Below, piece by piece: positions 6,418-12,630 of a stretch of DNA of 12,630 nt; positions within the stretch are counted from its first letter, which is position 1; each line of letters begins with the position of its first letter. The DNA lies in contig URHE01000054.1 in NCBI GenBank assembly GCA_900547595.1, positions 1 through 12,630 on the forward strand, read 5' to 3'. Source of the DNA: an uncultured Desulfovibrio sp. Its GTDB lineage: Bacteria > Desulfobacterota > Desulfovibrionia > Desulfovibrionales > Desulfovibrionaceae. The notes under the pieces are model-generated. The model had not been told where the DNA came from, did no database searches, and worked only from the letters and a program-made list of their open reading frames with translations. Both the position numbers and the translations under genes were made by a program.

Positions 6418-7419
6418 ATGCCCGTCACACTGGGAATGAACGGCTTCGGCCGTATCGGCCGTTACCTTCTCCGTCTGCTCGCCAATGACGAGGAGATCCG
6501 CTTCTCGGCCATCAACGCCCGCGCCGGCAATGACGCCCTGGCCTACCTGCTCAAGTACGACTCCACCTACGGCGTCTTTCCCGGCGAGGTGGGGCATGAC
6601 GGGAACGGCATCATCGTCAACGGGCGGCATATCGCGGTGACGCGCTGCCAGGCCGGCCAGTGGGAATGGGGGCGCCTCGGCGTGGACATGGTGGTGGAGA
6701 GCACCGGCACCATCAAGGACCGGGAGGGCCTTGCGCGGCATCTGGAATGCGGCGCCAGAAAGGTGATTATCTCCGCGCCGGGCAAGGGCGTGGACGCCAT
6801 GATCGTCATGGGCGTCAATCAGGACGTGTATGACCCCGCGAAGGATCACATCCTCTCGGCCGCCTCCTGCACCACCAACTGCCTGGCCCCGGCGGTCAAG
6901 GTCATCCACGAGAACTTCGGCTTCCGGCACGGCCTCATGACCACCATCCACTCCTACACCATGAGCCAGCGCATCCTGGACGGCACGCACAAGGACTGGC
7001 GGCGCGGGCGCACGGCGGGCGTCTCCATGGTGCCGTCGAGCACGGGCGCGGCCAAGGCCGTGGGCGTGGTCATGCCCGAGCTGGCCGGGCGCATCAACGG
7101 CATGTCCGTGCGCGTGCCCACCTTTGACTGCTCCCTCGTGGACCTCACCTGCGAGGTGGAAAAGCCCTGCGACGCGGCGGCGGTCAACGCCGCGCTCAAG
7201 GCCGCGAGCCAGGGCGCGCTCCGGGAGAACATGGGCTTTTCCGAAGAGCCCCTCGTCTCCATCGACTACCGGGGCAGCACTTACGGCGGCGTGGTGGACG
7301 CGCTCTCCACCCAGGTGCTTCAGGACACCATGGTCAAGCTCCTCATCTGGTATGACAACGAGGCCGGCTTCACCAACCAGTTGCTGCGTCTTGTGCGCAT
7401 GGTGGGCAGAAGCCTCTAG
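6418..7419 (+). CDS. gap: Glyceraldehyde-3-phosphate dehydrogenase, type I
   Basis: This 333-residue enzyme oxidises glyceraldehyde-3-phosphate to 1,3-bisphosphoglycerate, or runs in reverse in gluconeogenesis. The Rossmann motif is NGFGRIGR (8-15), the catalytic cysteine C151 lies in SAASCTTNC, and the base H178 is in TTIHSYT. SSTGAAKAVG (207-216) and the C-terminal WYDNEAGF (311-318) are standard. Two cofactor positions differ from NAD-specific enzymes: the residue after AIN at the end of strand beta-2 is A34 where Asp is usual, and the Leu-Pro pair after LD is G189-T190. These substitutions resemble NADP-using GAPDHs such as the chloroplast and cyanobacterial forms. AAGGAG lies 5 bp upstream of the ATG. 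The gene probably shares fba's transcript and is followed by a strong terminator. Confidence 0.95.
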   Translation: MPVTLGMNGFGRIGRYLLRLLANDEEIRFSAINARAGNDALAYLLKYDSTYGVFPGEVGHDGNGIIVNGRHIAVTRCQAGQWEWGRLGVDMVVESTGTIKDREGLARHLECGARKVIISAPGKGVDAMIVMGVNQDVYDPAKDHILSAASCTTNCLAPAVKVIHENFGFRHGLMTTIHSYTMSQRILDGTHKDWRRGRTAGVSMVPSSTGAAKAVGVVMPELAGRINGMSVRVPTFDCSLVDLTCEVEKPCDAAAVNAALKAASQGALRENMGFSEEPLVSIDYRGSTYGGVVDALSTQVLQDTMVKLLIWYDNEAGFTNQLLRLVRMVGRSL

Positions 7420-7462
7420 CCGACGCGCGGAGCGTGACCGCCGCGCCACGGCGGAAAATCAT

Positions 7463-7502
7463 GGGCCGCCGCATCCCTTCCGGATGCGGCGGCCCTGTTT
7501 TT
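7463..7502 (+). terminator. Rho-independent terminator of the fba-gap operon
   Basis: GGGCCGCCGCATCC, a 5-nt loop CTTCC, and GGATGCGGCGGCCC form a perfect 14-bp stem, followed by TGTTTTT. It sits 43 bp after the gap stop and separates the metabolic operon from the flagellar one. Confidence 0.95.
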
Positions 7503-7566
7503 GCATTCTTTTTCCCGTTGCGGAAGGGGCGCCGCGAGGTCGGGGCCGGGCCGCAAATGATGAAAT

Positions 7567-7582
7567 TGGCCCGCTCCTTGCA
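7567..7582 (+). promoter_or_regulatory. Sigma-54 (RpoN) promoter of the flgF operon
   Basis: TGGCCCG-CTCC-TTGCA differs by one base from the sigma-54 consensus TGGCACG-N4-TTGCA. The invariant GG (7568-7569) and GC (7580-7581) have the required 10-bp spacing. Transcription should start near 7593, giving a leader of about 74 bases before flgF. Sigma-54 control of flagellar genes is known in Desulfovibrio and many other polar flagellates. No activator site was identified upstream. Confidence 0.85.
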
Positions 7583-7614
7583 ATACTTTCCGGCAACGGA
7601 TTTTCCCGTCACGG

Positions 7615-7629
7615 GCCGCCGGGGGCGGC
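7615..7629 (+). other. Short hairpin in the flgF leader
   Basis: GCCGCC-GGG-GGCGGC forms a 6-bp GC stem within the predicted untranslated leader, about 38 bp before the flgF start codon. There is no T-run, so it is not a terminator. It may be incidental in this GC-rich sequence. Confidence 0.35.
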
Positions 7630-7666
7630 AGTGGCGCCGGCAGGGCCGGAGACAAAAGGAGAAGGT

Positions 7667-8461
7667 ATGCAGGACGCACTGTTTAGCGGGCTTTTCGGCG
7701 CGCTGACCACCGAGCACCGCATGAATTTCATCGCCAATAATTTGGCGAACGTGAACACCACGGGCTACAAGCGCCATACCCTGGCCTTCAAGGATACCAT
7801 GGCCTACTACGCCCATGACGAGATCCGCGAGCCGCTCATGCACCTGCGCTCCAAGCCGCTGTTCCCGGAGCCCAAGAACATGGCGCGCCCGCGCATCGCG
7901 GTGTCGAAAATCGACTTTTCGCAGGGCTCCATGGAGTTCACGGGCAATCCGCTGGATGTGTGCATCAACGGGGAGAACGCCTTTTTCCGCGTGACCACGC
8001 CCAATGGCGACTACCTCACGCGCAGCGGGCATTTCGTGCTCTCCAGCGACGGCACGGTCATGACGCCCAACGGCTATCCGCTTCAGGGGGTCGGCGGCAA
8101 TATCGTCATCCCGCCGGGCACGCGGAACATCGTCATCGCCGGTGACGGCCAGGTCTCGGCGGACGGCGCCGTGGTCAACCAGATCGCGCTTTTCAATGTG
8201 GACAATCCGCAGAATCTGGAAAAGCAGGGCTACAATCTCTACCGCCCGCGCGAGAATGTGGACGTGGCCGAAGGCGATGCCTACGCCGGGGGCGCGCGGC
8301 TGGAGCAGGGCTTCACGGAAAAGGCCAATGTGGAAGTGGTTTCGGAAATGGTGAACATGATCGAGGTGAACCGCCAGTTCGAAGCTTACCAGAAAGTGAT
8401 GCAGACCGCGGATACCCTAGACCGCGCCGCCAATGACAAGGTGGGCAGGCGCGTCGGCTAG
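7667..8461 (+). CDS. flgF: Flagellar basal-body rod protein FlgF
   Basis: This 264-residue structural protein forms part of the proximal rod that crosses the periplasm. The N-terminal family motif ANNLANVNTTGYK (residues 23-35) and a C-terminal helix with NVEVVSEMVNMIEVNRQFEAYQKVMQT are the D0 parts that build the rod core; a beta-rich FlgE/F/G-like middle (LDVCINGENAFF, then YLTRSGHFVLSSDGTVMTPNGYPL) lies between. It has no signal peptide, as expected for type III export. AAAGGAG lies upstream of the ATG. It is the first gene after the sigma-54 promoter and is followed 61 bp later by its paralogue flgG. FlgF rather than FlgG is assigned because its order and weaker match to FlgG follow the usual flgF-flgG layout. 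Confidence 0.93.
   Translation: MQDALFSGLFGALTTEHRMNFIANNLANVNTTGYKRHTLAFKDTMAYYAHDEIREPLMHLRSKPLFPEPKNMARPRIAVSKIDFSQGSMEFTGNPLDVCINGENAFFRVTTPNGDYLTRSGHFVLSSDGTVMTPNGYPLQGVGGNIVIPPGTRNIVIAGDGQVSADGAVVNQIALFNVDNPQNLEKQGYNLYRPRENVDVAEGDAYAGGARLEQGFTEKANVEVVSEMVNMIEVNRQFEAYQKVMQTADTLDRAANDKVGRRVG
8325..8363 (+). repeat. Nucleotide repeat shared by flgF and flgG (copy 1)
   Basis: This 39-base stretch in flgF matches 9181-9219 in flgG at 35 positions; all four mismatches are adjacent. It encodes the shared motif NVEVV-EMVNMI of the rod-protein C-terminal helix. Confidence 0.85.
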
Positions 8462-8522
8462 CGGCTGCCTGCAAAAGTAGCCGCGAGGAAGTCGCCGCAA
8501 GCCTGGAGAAGGAGAGATTCCC

Positions 8523-9308
8523 ATGATGCGTTCCCTGTACACCGGAGCCACGGGCATGGTGGCCCAGCAGCTCAACATCGACGTCATTTCCAACAACCTC
8601 GCCAACGTCAACACTACGGGCTTCAAGAAGAGCCGCGCCGAGTTCGAGGACCTCATGTACCAGACCATGAAGATCGCGGGCTCCATCACCGAGGGCGACA
8701 ACATGCTTCCGGTGGGCATCCAGGTGGGCATGGGCGTGCGCCCCACGGCCGTGCACAAGTTTTTCACCCAGGGCGACTTCCAGAACACGGGCAACGCCCT
8801 GGACGTGGCCATCGAGGGTGACGGCTTTTTCCAGGTGGATGTCAACGGCGACCTCATGTACACGCGCGCGGGCTCGTTCAAGCTCAATCAGGACGGCACC
8901 GTGGTCACGGCCAACGGCTACATCCTCCAGCCGGAATTCGCCGTGCCGCCGGAAACGAAAAATATCTCCATTTCCGCCAACGGCCACATCGCGGCGCTGG
9001 ACAGCGAGGGGCAGGAGATCGCCGGGGCGGACATCCCGCTCTATACCTTCATCAACCCCGCCGGTCTGGATGCCCGGGGCCGCAATCTCTACACCCCCAC
9101 CGAAGCCTCGGGCGACGAGCAGGAAGGCGTGCCCGGCACGGACAATGTGGGCACGCTTGCCCAAGGCTTTCTGGAAATGTCCAATGTGGAAGTGGTGGAC
9201 GAAATGGTGAACATGATCGTGGGCCAGCGCGCCTATGAGGTCAATTCCAAGTCCATCCAGACCTCGGACTCCATGCTCGGCATCGCCGTCCAGCTCAAGC
9301 GCAGCTAG
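8523..9308 (+). CDS. flgG: Flagellar basal-body rod protein FlgG
   Basis: This 261-residue protein builds the distal rod, the drive-shaft section between proximal rod and hook. It matches FlgG along its length: MMRSLYTGATGMVAQQLNID start, SNNLANVNTTGFKKSRAEF (24-42), LMYQTM, GMGVRPTAVHKFFTQGDFQN, LDVAIEGDGFFQV, YTRAGSFKLNQDGTVVTANG, and the C-terminal NVEVVDEMVNMIVGQRAYEVNSKSIQTSDSML region. Length is the family norm of 260-262. Start 8523 follows a GGAGAAGGAGAG site; the second ATG (8526) would shorten it by one residue. It lies 61 bp after flgF and 28 bp before flgA, in one operon driven by the sigma-54 promoter. Confidence 0.96.
   Translation: MMRSLYTGATGMVAQQLNIDVISNNLANVNTTGFKKSRAEFEDLMYQTMKIAGSITEGDNMLPVGIQVGMGVRPTAVHKFFTQGDFQNTGNALDVAIEGDGFFQVDVNGDLMYTRAGSFKLNQDGTVVTANGYILQPEFAVPPETKNISISANGHIAALDSEGQEIAGADIPLYTFINPAGLDARGRNLYTPTEASGDEQEGVPGTDNVGTLAQGFLEMSNVEVVDEMVNMIVGQRAYEVNSKSIQTSDSMLGIAVQLKRS
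9181..9219 (+). repeat. Nucleotide repeat shared by flgF and flgG (copy 2)
   Basis: The flgG copy of the 39-base repeat at 8325-8363. The DNA match, including third codon positions, is higher than protein constraint alone requires and may reflect gene conversion or shared codon preference. Confidence 0.85.
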
Positions 9309-9336
9309 GCGGAACGCGGGGATAGGGGGAGATACC

Positions 9337-9489
9337 ATGCGTACAGGCCCGCACAGTATCGCGCTGCCGTTTTCCGCGCCGGGCGCGCGGCCCGGCGGCA
9401 CCGCCGACGAGATGTCGGCGCGGCTGCTTGCGGCGTGGGCGGTGCTGGCCCTCCTGTTCCAGATGTGGGCGCTGGCGCCCGCCGAGGCG
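9337..9489 (+). CDS. flgA: FlgA P-ring assembly chaperone, signal-peptide end only (truncated at the join)
   Basis: The frame starts 28 bp after flgG behind a GGGGGA ribosome site. Residues 26-51 form a typical signal peptide (MSARLLAAWAVLALL core, ALAPAEA cleavage region). FlgA, the periplasmic chaperone for the P-ring, is the gene expected after flgG in Desulfovibrio, and it is exported by the Sec route. The mature protein is missing: from about codon 52 the frame continues as RecC. M26 (9412) could be the true start, because residues 1-25 are unusual before a signal peptide, but it lacks a good ribosome site. The FlgA identity rests on position and the signal peptide only, since none of its characteristic domain is present. 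Confidence 0.6.
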
Positions 9490-9500
9490 CAGGCGTACCT
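9478..9500. other. Join between Desulfovibrio-like and enterobacterial sequence
   Basis: Left of this point the codons are strongly GC-biased and the genes are those of a sulfate reducer. Right of it GC falls and RecC then PtrA of an enterobacterium appear in native order and spacing. The switch falls within or next to GAGGCGCAGGCGTACC and is in frame. No insertion sequence, attachment site or long repeat is seen there. It is most likely an assembly or contamination chimera. Confidence 0.85.
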
Positions 9501-9819
9501 TAATGAGCTGGTGGATGGCTATTTGCTGGGGATGTCGCAGCCGCTGCTGCTGCTGCCGGAAAGCGGTGGCGCCTGGCTGAAAGCCTGTTATGACGCCGAA
9601 AAGGATGTCATCGTAATGGACGAAGAGACGCAGCAGAAAGCGCGGAGCAAATTCCTGCAGACCTACGAAGGTAACATGGTGGTCAGCGGGGAAGGCGCCG
9701 ATATCTGGTATCAACGCCTGTGGCGTTCGCTGGAGCCGGCGCATTACGAAGAAATCATTGCCCAGACGCAGCGTTATCTGTTACCGCTATATCGTTACCA
9801 TCAGTCCACACAAATTTAA
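9490..9819 (+). CDS. recC: RecC, C-terminal fragment (exodeoxyribonuclease V gamma chain)
   Basis: About 109 codons of the roughly 1,120-residue RecC, a subunit of the RecBCD helicase-nuclease that processes double-strand breaks and recognises Chi. The segment matches the enterobacterial RecC C-terminus: AWLKACYDAEKD, QKARSKFLQTYEGNMVVSGEG, IWYQRLWRSLEP, and the end RYLLPLYRYHQ. The 5' 90 percent of the gene is absent, replaced by the flgA signal-peptide coding region in the same frame, so the fused product could not function as RecC. The stop at 9817-9819 and the following ptrA are in the native enterobacterial arrangement (recC, ptrA, then recB and recD). Confidence 0.9.
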   Translation, partial: QAYLNELVDGYLLGMSQPLLLLPESGGAWLKACYDAEKDVIVMDEETQQKARSKFLQTYEGNMVVSGEGADIWYQRLWRSLEPAHYEEIIAQTQRYLLPLYRYHQSTQI

Positions 9820-9831
9820 ATAGTATAAAAA

Positions 9832-9861
9832 TTGCGCAGTGAATGGCGGTTCATTTATTAT
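9832..9861 (+). promoter_or_regulatory. Possible ptrA promoter
   Basis: TTGCGC (9832-9837), an 18-bp spacer and TATTAT (9856-9861) form a weak sigma-70-like promoter in the AT-rich 120-bp gap between recC and ptrA. The -35 matches only three of six positions. Confidence 0.3.
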
Positions 9862-9894
9862 GCGCAACGTATCACGGACTGATGGACATAAAAG

Positions 9895-9911
9895 GCTGCA
9901 CGCCGTGCAGC
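9895..9911 (+). other. Hairpin in the recC-ptrA gap
   Basis: GCTGCAC-GCC-GTGCAGC is a perfect 7-bp stem with a 3-nt loop, ending 28 bp before the ptrA start. No T-run follows directly (GCAAGTTTGTT), so at best it is a weak terminator or leader structure. Confidence 0.45.
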
Positions 9912-9939
9912 GCAAGTTTGTTAATGATGAGGTTCGTGA

Positions 9940-12630
9940 ATGCCCCGCAGTTTATGGTTCAAGGTTTTTGTAGTGCTGGCCGCCCTCTGGGCGCCGTTGA
10001 GTCAAGCCGACAACGGATGGCAGCCTGTTCAGGAGACGATCCGCAAAAGCGAAAAAGATACGCGTCAGTATCAGGCGATCCGTCTTGATAACGACATGGT
10101 CGTGCTGCTGGTTTCCGATCCGCAGACGGTGAAATCGCTGTCGGCGCTGGTGGTGCCGGTGGGATCCCTGCAGGATCCGGCCGATCATCAGGGGCTGGCG
10201 CATTTTCTGGAACATATGACGCTGATGGGGTCGCAAAAATATCCCCAGCCTGACAGCCTTGCAGAGTTTCTTAAGCTGCACGGCGGCAGCCATAACGCCA
10301 GCACCGCGCCCTACCGCACCGCGTTCTATCTCGAAGTGGAGAATGATGCGCTGGACGGGGCCGTAGACCGGCTGGCCGACGCCATCGCCGCGCCGCTGCT
10401 GGATAAAAAATATGCCGACCGCGAACGTAACGCGGTCAACGCCGAGCTGACGATGGCCCGGACGCGAGACGGGATGCGCATGGCCCAGGTCAGCGCAGAA
10501 ACCATTAACCCGGCTCACCCGGCGGCCCACTTCTCTGGCGGCAACCTCGAGACGCTCAGCGATAAGCCCGGCAACCCGGTTCTTGATGCGCTGCACACCT
10601 TCCGCGATAGCTGGTACTCCGCCAACCTGATGAAAGCGGTGATCTACAGCAACAAGCCTCTGCCGGAGCTGGCGAGCATCGCGGCGGCCACCTACGGTCG
10701 CGTGCCGAACCACGATATCAGCAAACCGGAGATTACCGTCCCGGTGGTGACCGATGCGCAAAAGGGCATTATCATTCACTACGTCCCGGCGATGCCGCGT
10801 AAAGTGCTGCGCGTGGAATTCCGCATTGATAACAATAGCGACAAGTTCCGCAGCAAAACCGATGAGCTGGTGACCTATATGATCGGTAATCGCAGCCCCG
10901 GCACGCTCTCAGACTGGCTGCAAAAGCAGGGGCTGGTTGAAGGGATTCGCGCGGACTCCGACCCGGTTGTCAACGGCAACAGCGGGGTGCTGGCGATATC
11001 TGCGACCCTGACGGACAAAGGTCTGGCACACCGCGATGAAGTTACCGCAGCCATCTTTAGCTACCTCAATCTGCTGCGCAGCCAGGGGATTGATAAACGC
11101 TATTTTGATGAGCTGGCCCACGTGCTGGCGCTCGACTTCCGCTACCCGTCCATCAACCGCAATATGGATTACGTCGAATGGCTGGCGGACACCATGATCC
11201 GCGTGCCGGTGGAGCATACGCTGGACGTGGTCAACATTGCCGATCGCTACGATCCGCAGGCGATCAAAGACCGTCTGGCGATGATGACGCCGCAAAATGC
11301 CCGTATCTGGTACATCAGCCCGAAAGAGCCGCATAACAAGACCGCCTACTTCGTTAATGCGCCCTATCAGGTGGATAAAATTAGCGAGCAGACTTTTGCC
11401 GACTGGCAGCAGAAGTCCAGCGCTATCCATCTCAAGCTGCCGGTGCTGAACCCCTATATTCCGGACGATTTTAGCTTAATCAAAAGCGATAAGGCTTACC
11501 CTCATCCGCAGCTGATTGTCGATGAACCGACGCTGCGTGTGATCTACGCGCCGAGTCAGTACTTCGCCAGCGAACCAAAAGCGGATATATCGCTGGTGCT
11601 GCGTAACCCGCAGGCGATGGACAGCGCCCGCCGTCAGGTGATGTTTGCCCTCAATGATTATCTGGCGGGTATCGCGCTCGATCAGCTCAGCAACCAGGCT
11701 GCGGTTGGGGGCATCAGCTTCTCTACCGGTGCAAATAACGGGCTGATGGTTAACGCCAACGGCTATACGCAGCATCTGCCAGAGCTGTTTAACGCCCTGC
11801 TGGACGGTTACTTTAGCTATACGCCAACCGAAGAGCAGCTGGAGCAGGCCAAATCCTGGTACGCGCAGATGATGGATTCGGCGGACAAAGGCAAAGCCTA
11901 CGATCAGGCGATCATGCCGATTCAGATGGTTTCGCAGGTGCCGTACTTCCAGCGTGAAGAGCGGCGGGCGCTGCTGCCGTCGATTACGCTGAAAGAGGTG
12001 CTGGAGTACCGCGCTAATCTCAAGGCGAAAGGGCGACCGGAGCTGATGGTCATCGGTAATCTTACCGCCGATCAATCCACCGCCATGGCGCGGCAGATTC
12101 AAAAACAGCTCGGCGCCGACGGCAACGAGTGGTGCCGCAACAAAGACGTGCTGGTCGACCATAAACAGCTGGCGATTTTTGAAAAAGCGGGCAACAGCAC
12201 CGATTCCGCGCTGGCCGCCGTCTTCGCGCCGCCGAACGTTGACGAATACGCCAGCTCCGCCGCCAGCTCGCTTCTCGGGCAAATCGTACAGCCGTGGTTC
12301 TATAACCAGCTGCGTACGGAAGAACAGCTGGGCTACGCGGTCTTCGCCTTCTCGATGAACGTGGGCCGCCAGTGGGGGATGGGGTTCCTGCTGCAAAGCA
12401 ACGATAAGCAGCCGGCTTATCTCTGGCAGCGTTTCCAGGCCTTCTTCCCCACGGCGGAAGCCAAACTGCGGGCGATGAAGCCGGAAGAGTTTGCGCAAAT
12501 TCAGCAGGCGGTAATTGGTCAGATGCTGGAAGCGCCGCAAACGCTGGGCGATGAAGCGTCGAAGCTGAGCAAAGATTTCGATCGCGGTAATATGCGTTTC
12601 GATTCACGTGATAAAGTAGTGGCTCAGATT
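9940..12630 (+). CDS. ptrA: Protease III (pitrilysin), periplasmic zinc protease (3' end off window)
   Basis: The frame is open from ATG 9940 to the window edge, 897 codons of about 960, with no internal stop. A signal peptide (residues 1-23, ending LSQA) sends it to the periplasm, where pitrilysin cleaves small peptides such as insulin fragments. The inverted zinc motif HFLEH (88-92) gives ligands H88 and H92 and the catalytic E91; E169 in NAVNAELTMARTRDG is the third ligand. The GGSHNASTAPYRTAFYLEVENDAL block and the C-terminal RTEEQLGYAVFAF, characteristic of M16A enzymes, are intact. It aligns by eye with Escherichia coli PtrA over its full visible length with many conservative differences, so it comes from another enterobacterial genus I cannot name securely. 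A GATGAGG ribosome site precedes the start. It lies 120 bp after recC; recB should follow. Confidence 0.97.
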   Translation, partial: MPRSLWFKVFVVLAALWAPLSQADNGWQPVQETIRKSEKDTRQYQAIRLDNDMVVLLVSDPQTVKSLSALVVPVGSLQDPADHQGLAHFLEHMTLMGSQKYPQPDSLAEFLKLHGGSHNASTAPYRTAFYLEVENDALDGAVDRLADAIAAPLLDKKYADRERNAVNAELTMARTRDGMRMAQVSAETINPAHPAAHFSGGNLETLSDKPGNPVLDALHTFRDSWYSANLMKAVIYSNKPLPELASIAAATYGRVPNHDISKPEITVPVVTDAQKGIIIHYVPAMPRKVLRVEFRIDNNSDKFRSKTDELVTYMIGNRSPGTLSDWLQKQGLVEGIRADSDPVVNGNSGVLAISATLTDKGLAHRDEVTAAIFSYLNLLRSQGIDKRYFDELAHVLALDFRYPSINRNMDYVEWLADTMIRVPVEHTLDVVNIADRYDPQAIKDRLAMMTPQNARIWYISPKEPHNKTAYFVNAPYQVDKISEQTFADWQQKSSAIHLKLPVLNPYIPDDFSLIKSDKAYPHPQLIVDEPTLRVIYAPSQYFASEPKADISLVLRNPQAMDSARRQVMFALNDYLAGIALDQLSNQAAVGGISFSTGANNGLMVNANGYTQHLPELFNALLDGYFSYTPTEEQLEQAKSWYAQMMDSADKGKAYDQAIMPIQMVSQVPYFQREERRALLPSITLKEVLEYRANLKAKGRPELMVIGNLTADQSTAMARQIQKQLGADGNEWCRNKDVLVDHKQLAIFEKAGNSTDSALAAVFAPPNVDEYASSAASSLLGQIVQPWFYNQLRTEEQLGYAVFAFSMNVGRQWGMGFLLQSNDKQPAYLWQRFQAFFPTAEAKLRAMKPEEFAQIQQAVIGQMLEAPQTLGDEASKLSKDFDRGNMRFDSRDKVVAQI

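Noticed and set aside
9337..9819. A novel exported protein gene
   Set aside because: The two halves match different organisms and families (FlgA-position signal peptide, RecC C-terminus), so the frame is best explained as a chimera.
9952..12540. Several long minus-strand frames opposite ptrA
   Set aside because: The plus strand encodes full-length pitrilysin across the region; the antisense frames show no family similarity.

Overview
The window joins two unrelated genomes. Bases 1 to about 9,490 are very GC-rich and carry a gene set typical of Desulfovibrionaceae (sulfate-reducing Desulfobacterota): a NikKMLQO nickel ECF transporter, an [FeFe]-hydrogenase maturase (HydE), a class II aldolase/GAPDH pair and the flgF-flgG-flgA rod genes behind a sigma-54 promoter. 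From about 9,490 to the end, composition drops to the moderate GC of enterobacteria and the genes are the 3' end of recC followed by ptrA (protease III), the conserved recC-ptrA order of Enterobacteriaceae. The join falls inside an open reading frame that starts as FlgA and ends as RecC. I read it as an assembly or contamination chimera rather than biology, though only read-level data can prove this.

Layout, left part. The minus strand, read leftward from 4104, holds nikK, nikM, nikL, nikQ and nikO as a tight operon, then the N-terminal 100 codons of an RluA-family pseudouridine synthase that runs off the left edge. The operon starts from a well-formed promoter (TTGACA-N17-TTACAC) in a 258-bp divergent region shared with hydE. 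The plus strand then carries hydE, fba and gap, a strong intrinsic terminator, a near-consensus sigma-54 promoter, and flgF, flgG and the signal-peptide end of flgA.

How the genes work together. NikM binds nickel in the membrane, NikQ and the ATPase NikO energise it, and NikK and NikL are accessory extracytoplasmic parts. The likely consumers are [NiFe]-hydrogenases and other nickel enzymes encoded elsewhere. HydE serves the other hydrogenase class. fba and gap form a two-gene glycolysis/gluconeogenesis operon. flgF-flgG-flgA belong to the distal rod and P-ring assembly block of the flagellum.

I found no CRISPR array, tRNA, rRNA, transposase or defence system, and no clearly new system. The points most worth checking are the chimeric join, NADP-type cofactor residues in GAPDH, the histidine-rich tail of NikO, the predicted N-terminal histidines of mature NikK and NikL, and the repeats around the nik promoter.
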